From JACQBY01 sp041486115 (GTDB lineage Bacteria; Nitrospirota; Nitrospiria; JACQBW01), in the NCBI GenBank assembly GCA_041486115.1, contig JBGPKT010000109.1, positions 1 to 7,791 of the forward strand: DNA of 7,791 nt. The letters run 5' to 3'. Shown here in pieces: positions 6,480-7,791 of this stretch. Within the stretch, counting starts at the first letter, position 1; every line of letters starts with the position of its first letter. A program made the translations under genes and the position numbers. The notes under the pieces were generated by a model. That model was not told where the DNA came from. It saw nothing but the letters and a program-made list of their open reading frames with translations, and did no database searches.

Positions 6480-7007
6480 TTAATAGGTAAGGAGGGAGGT
6501 GATGGGATGATTCTTTAGTCTGGCTCTTCCGTTGAGATCTTTTAATTCTATGAGAAAAGCAATCCCTAAAAGGATCCCGCCGAGCTTTTCAATTAACTCC
6601 ACGGTGGCGGCACAGGTCCCGCCGGTGGCGAGAAGGTCATCAACAATTACGACCTTTTCTCCTTTATGGATGGCATCCTGATGGATGGCCAATCCGTCGC
6701 TCCCATATTCAAGGTCATACTTCACTTCAAACGTTTCGAAAGGAAGTTTTCCCGGTTTTCTGACCGGCACGAAACCGGCCCCCAGGCGATAGGCTACCGG
6801 AGCTCCCAGGATAAAACCTCTCGATTCAATGCCGACGACTTTTTGAATCCCCATTTTTTTAAAAGGGTCGACCATCAGATCGATGGCATGGGCAAACGCA
6901 TCCCCTTCTTTTAAAAGGGTCGTCACATCGTAAAAATAAATTCCTTTTTTAGGATAATCGGGGATTCCCCGGATGGTCGATTTTAAATCAACGCGCTCTT
7001 TTTTCAT
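6480..7007 (-). CDS. apt: Adenine phosphoribosyltransferase
   Basis: A complete 175-aa type I phosphoribosyltransferase, normal length for Apt. It converts adenine and PRPP to AMP and pyrophosphate in cytoplasmic purine salvage. Seen: IRGIPDYPKKGIYFYDVTTLL (12-32), the N-terminal Apt signature; GIESRGFILGAPVAYRLGAG (59-78), around the adenine pocket; VRKPGKLPFET (82-92), the flexible catalytic loop region; YGSDGLAIHQDAI (101-113); and the PRPP-binding motif VVIVDDLLATGGT (119-131) with both acidic residues. The ATG is immediately preceded by the TAA of the sigma-factor gene (0 nt spacing). Its Shine-Dalgarno (AGGATGA) lies within the last codons of that gene, so translation is probably coupled and the two genes form one operon. 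The start is well supported by this site and by alignment with the family N-terminus. Confidence 0.95.
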   Translation of the reverse strand: MKKERVDLKSTIRGIPDYPKKGIYFYDVTTLLKEGDAFAHAIDLMVDPFKKMGIQKVVGIESRGFILGAPVAYRLGAGFVPVRKPGKLPFETFEVKYDLEYGSDGLAIHQDAIHKGEKVVIVDDLLATGGTCAATVELIEKLGGILLGIAFLIELKDLNGRARLKNHPITSLLTY

Positions 7008-7790
7008 TTATAAAATTTCATCCTGTTTGATCGACCGGGAAGAGATCATCTCTTTTAATTTTCCTAGCGCGCTGCTTTCAATCTGGCGGACGCGCTCTCG
7101 GGTCAGCCCGAAATAGACGCCGATTTCTTCGAGGGTCTGAGGGTTCCCTCCGTCTAAACCAAACCGGAGCATCAGGACTTGCTTTTCTGTGTCCTTAAGC
7201 TTGCTGATCCATTTCATCAAGTCTTCCCGGCGTTTGACCCCTTCAGCCCTTTTATAGGGAGAAATTTCCGCTTGGTCTTCGATGACATCTTTTAGAGAAG
7301 TTTCATTGGCGTAACTGATGGGGCTATCGAGGGAGTAAGTCTTGCGAATAATTTGGCGGATATCGATGATTTCCGCTTCGGAAACGCCCATTCTCCTTGA
7401 GACTTCATTCGGATTCGGGTCGCGATCGAGCTCCTGAACCAGCTCTTCTACAATATTTAAATAGTCATTGACCCTTTCGACGACATGAACAGGAAGCCGG
7501 ATAAGTTTCACCTGATTAATTATCGCTCTTTCTATCGACTGCCGAATCCACCATGACGCATAAGTGCTGAACTTGAACCCTCTTTTATATTCAAACTTTT
7601 CAACCGCTTTGATCAGTCCGATGTTTCCTTCTTCAATCACATCGGCAAATGGCATGCCGCGGTTCATATATCTTTTTCCGATGCTGACCACCAGCCTTAA
7701 ATTGGCTTCGATCATTTGCGCTCGGGCAGTTTCGTCCCCTTTTTCTATACGTTTGGCGAGAGCCTGTTCCTGGTCGAAAGTAAGAAGGGA
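7008..7790 (-). CDS. rpoS: RpoS-like sigma-70 family sigma factor, N-terminus beyond window edge
   Basis: The gene runs in from the right edge. An ATG at 7715 exists, but the frame is open upstream to 7790 and encodes LLTFDQEQALAKRIEKGDETARAQ, which is sigma region 1.2, so the true start lies outside. In the window there are 260 codons: region 2 (MIEANLRLVVSIGKRYMNRG, DVIEEGNIGLIKAVEKF, then FKFSTYASWWIRQSIERAI for -10 recognition and melting), region 3 beginning QVKLIRLPVHVVE, and region 4 with the -35 helix-turn-helix TLEEIGVYFGLTRERVRQIE. The core resembles E. coli RpoS (MIESNLRLVV, IRLPIHI). The C-terminal end SSRSIKQDEIL lacks the RpoD-type terminus, so a group 2 RpoS-type stationary/stress sigma factor fits best; RpoD is less likely but not excluded without the N-terminus. 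It is followed with no gap by apt. Confidence 0.85.
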   Translation of the reverse strand, partial: SLLTFDQEQALAKRIEKGDETARAQMIEANLRLVVSIGKRYMNRGMPFADVIEEGNIGLIKAVEKFEYKRGFKFSTYASWWIRQSIERAIINQVKLIRLPVHVVERVNDYLNIVEELVQELDRDPNPNEVSRRMGVSEAEIIDIRQIIRKTYSLDSPISYANETSLKDVIEDQAEISPYKRAEGVKRREDLMKWISKLKDTEKQVLMLRFGLDGGNPQTLEEIGVYFGLTRERVRQIESSALGKLKEMISSRSIKQDEIL

Positions 7791-7791
7791 A

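Noticed and set aside
7008..7715. Sigma factor taken as complete from ATG 7715 (235 aa).
   Set aside because: The upstream in-frame sequence encodes typical sigma region 1.2 and is open to the window edge, so the ATG is internal.

Overview
The window reads as a chromosomal segment of a Gram-negative, non-enteric bacterium. Two exported proteins carry Sec signal peptides, one of them a periplasmic-type binding protein, and there is an RpoS-like sigma factor. Base composition looks moderate, with AT-rich intergenic DNA. The gene set (a free-standing biotin carboxylase, a TPR plus periplasmic-binding-fold lipoprotein-activator-like protein, and apt next to an RpoS-type sigma factor) would fit Nitrospirota or deltaproteobacterial-type lineages. 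That is a guess from gene style, not a proven assignment.

Layout. Minus strand 738-1: N-terminal half of a biotin carboxylase, cut by the left edge. Minus strand 2724-787: exported protein with N-terminal TPRs and a C-terminal type I periplasmic-binding fold. Plus strand 2843-3730: a complete XerD-type tyrosine recombinase, divergent from the previous gene across a short AT-rich promoter region and possibly leaderless. Minus strand 3919-3740: a decayed C-terminal remnant of a VapC-type PIN-domain toxin. Minus strand 6274-3943: a tight three-gene cluster of a secreted protein of unknown function, a ChrB-family chromate-resistance protein interrupted by an in-frame TAG at codon 10, and a 12-TM MFS exporter. 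Minus strand 7007-6480: adenine phosphoribosyltransferase. Minus strand 7790-7008: an RpoS/RpoD-type sigma factor whose N-terminus lies beyond the right edge. The sigma stop codon directly abuts the apt start codon.

How it fits together. Both ends and xerD are housekeeping genes: carboxylation metabolism, chromosome dimer resolution, purine salvage and transcription initiation. The stretch of about 2.6 kb between xerD and apt looks like accessory DNA. It holds a candidate chromate/oxyanion resistance operon with an unknown secreted partner, next to a dead toxin fragment. Two separate nonsense codons fall in this stretch (TAG in chrB, TAA in the PIN remnant), which suggests local gene decay, or sequencing error at one or both sites. 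I saw no tRNA, rRNA, CRISPR array, insertion sequence or convincing factor-independent terminator.
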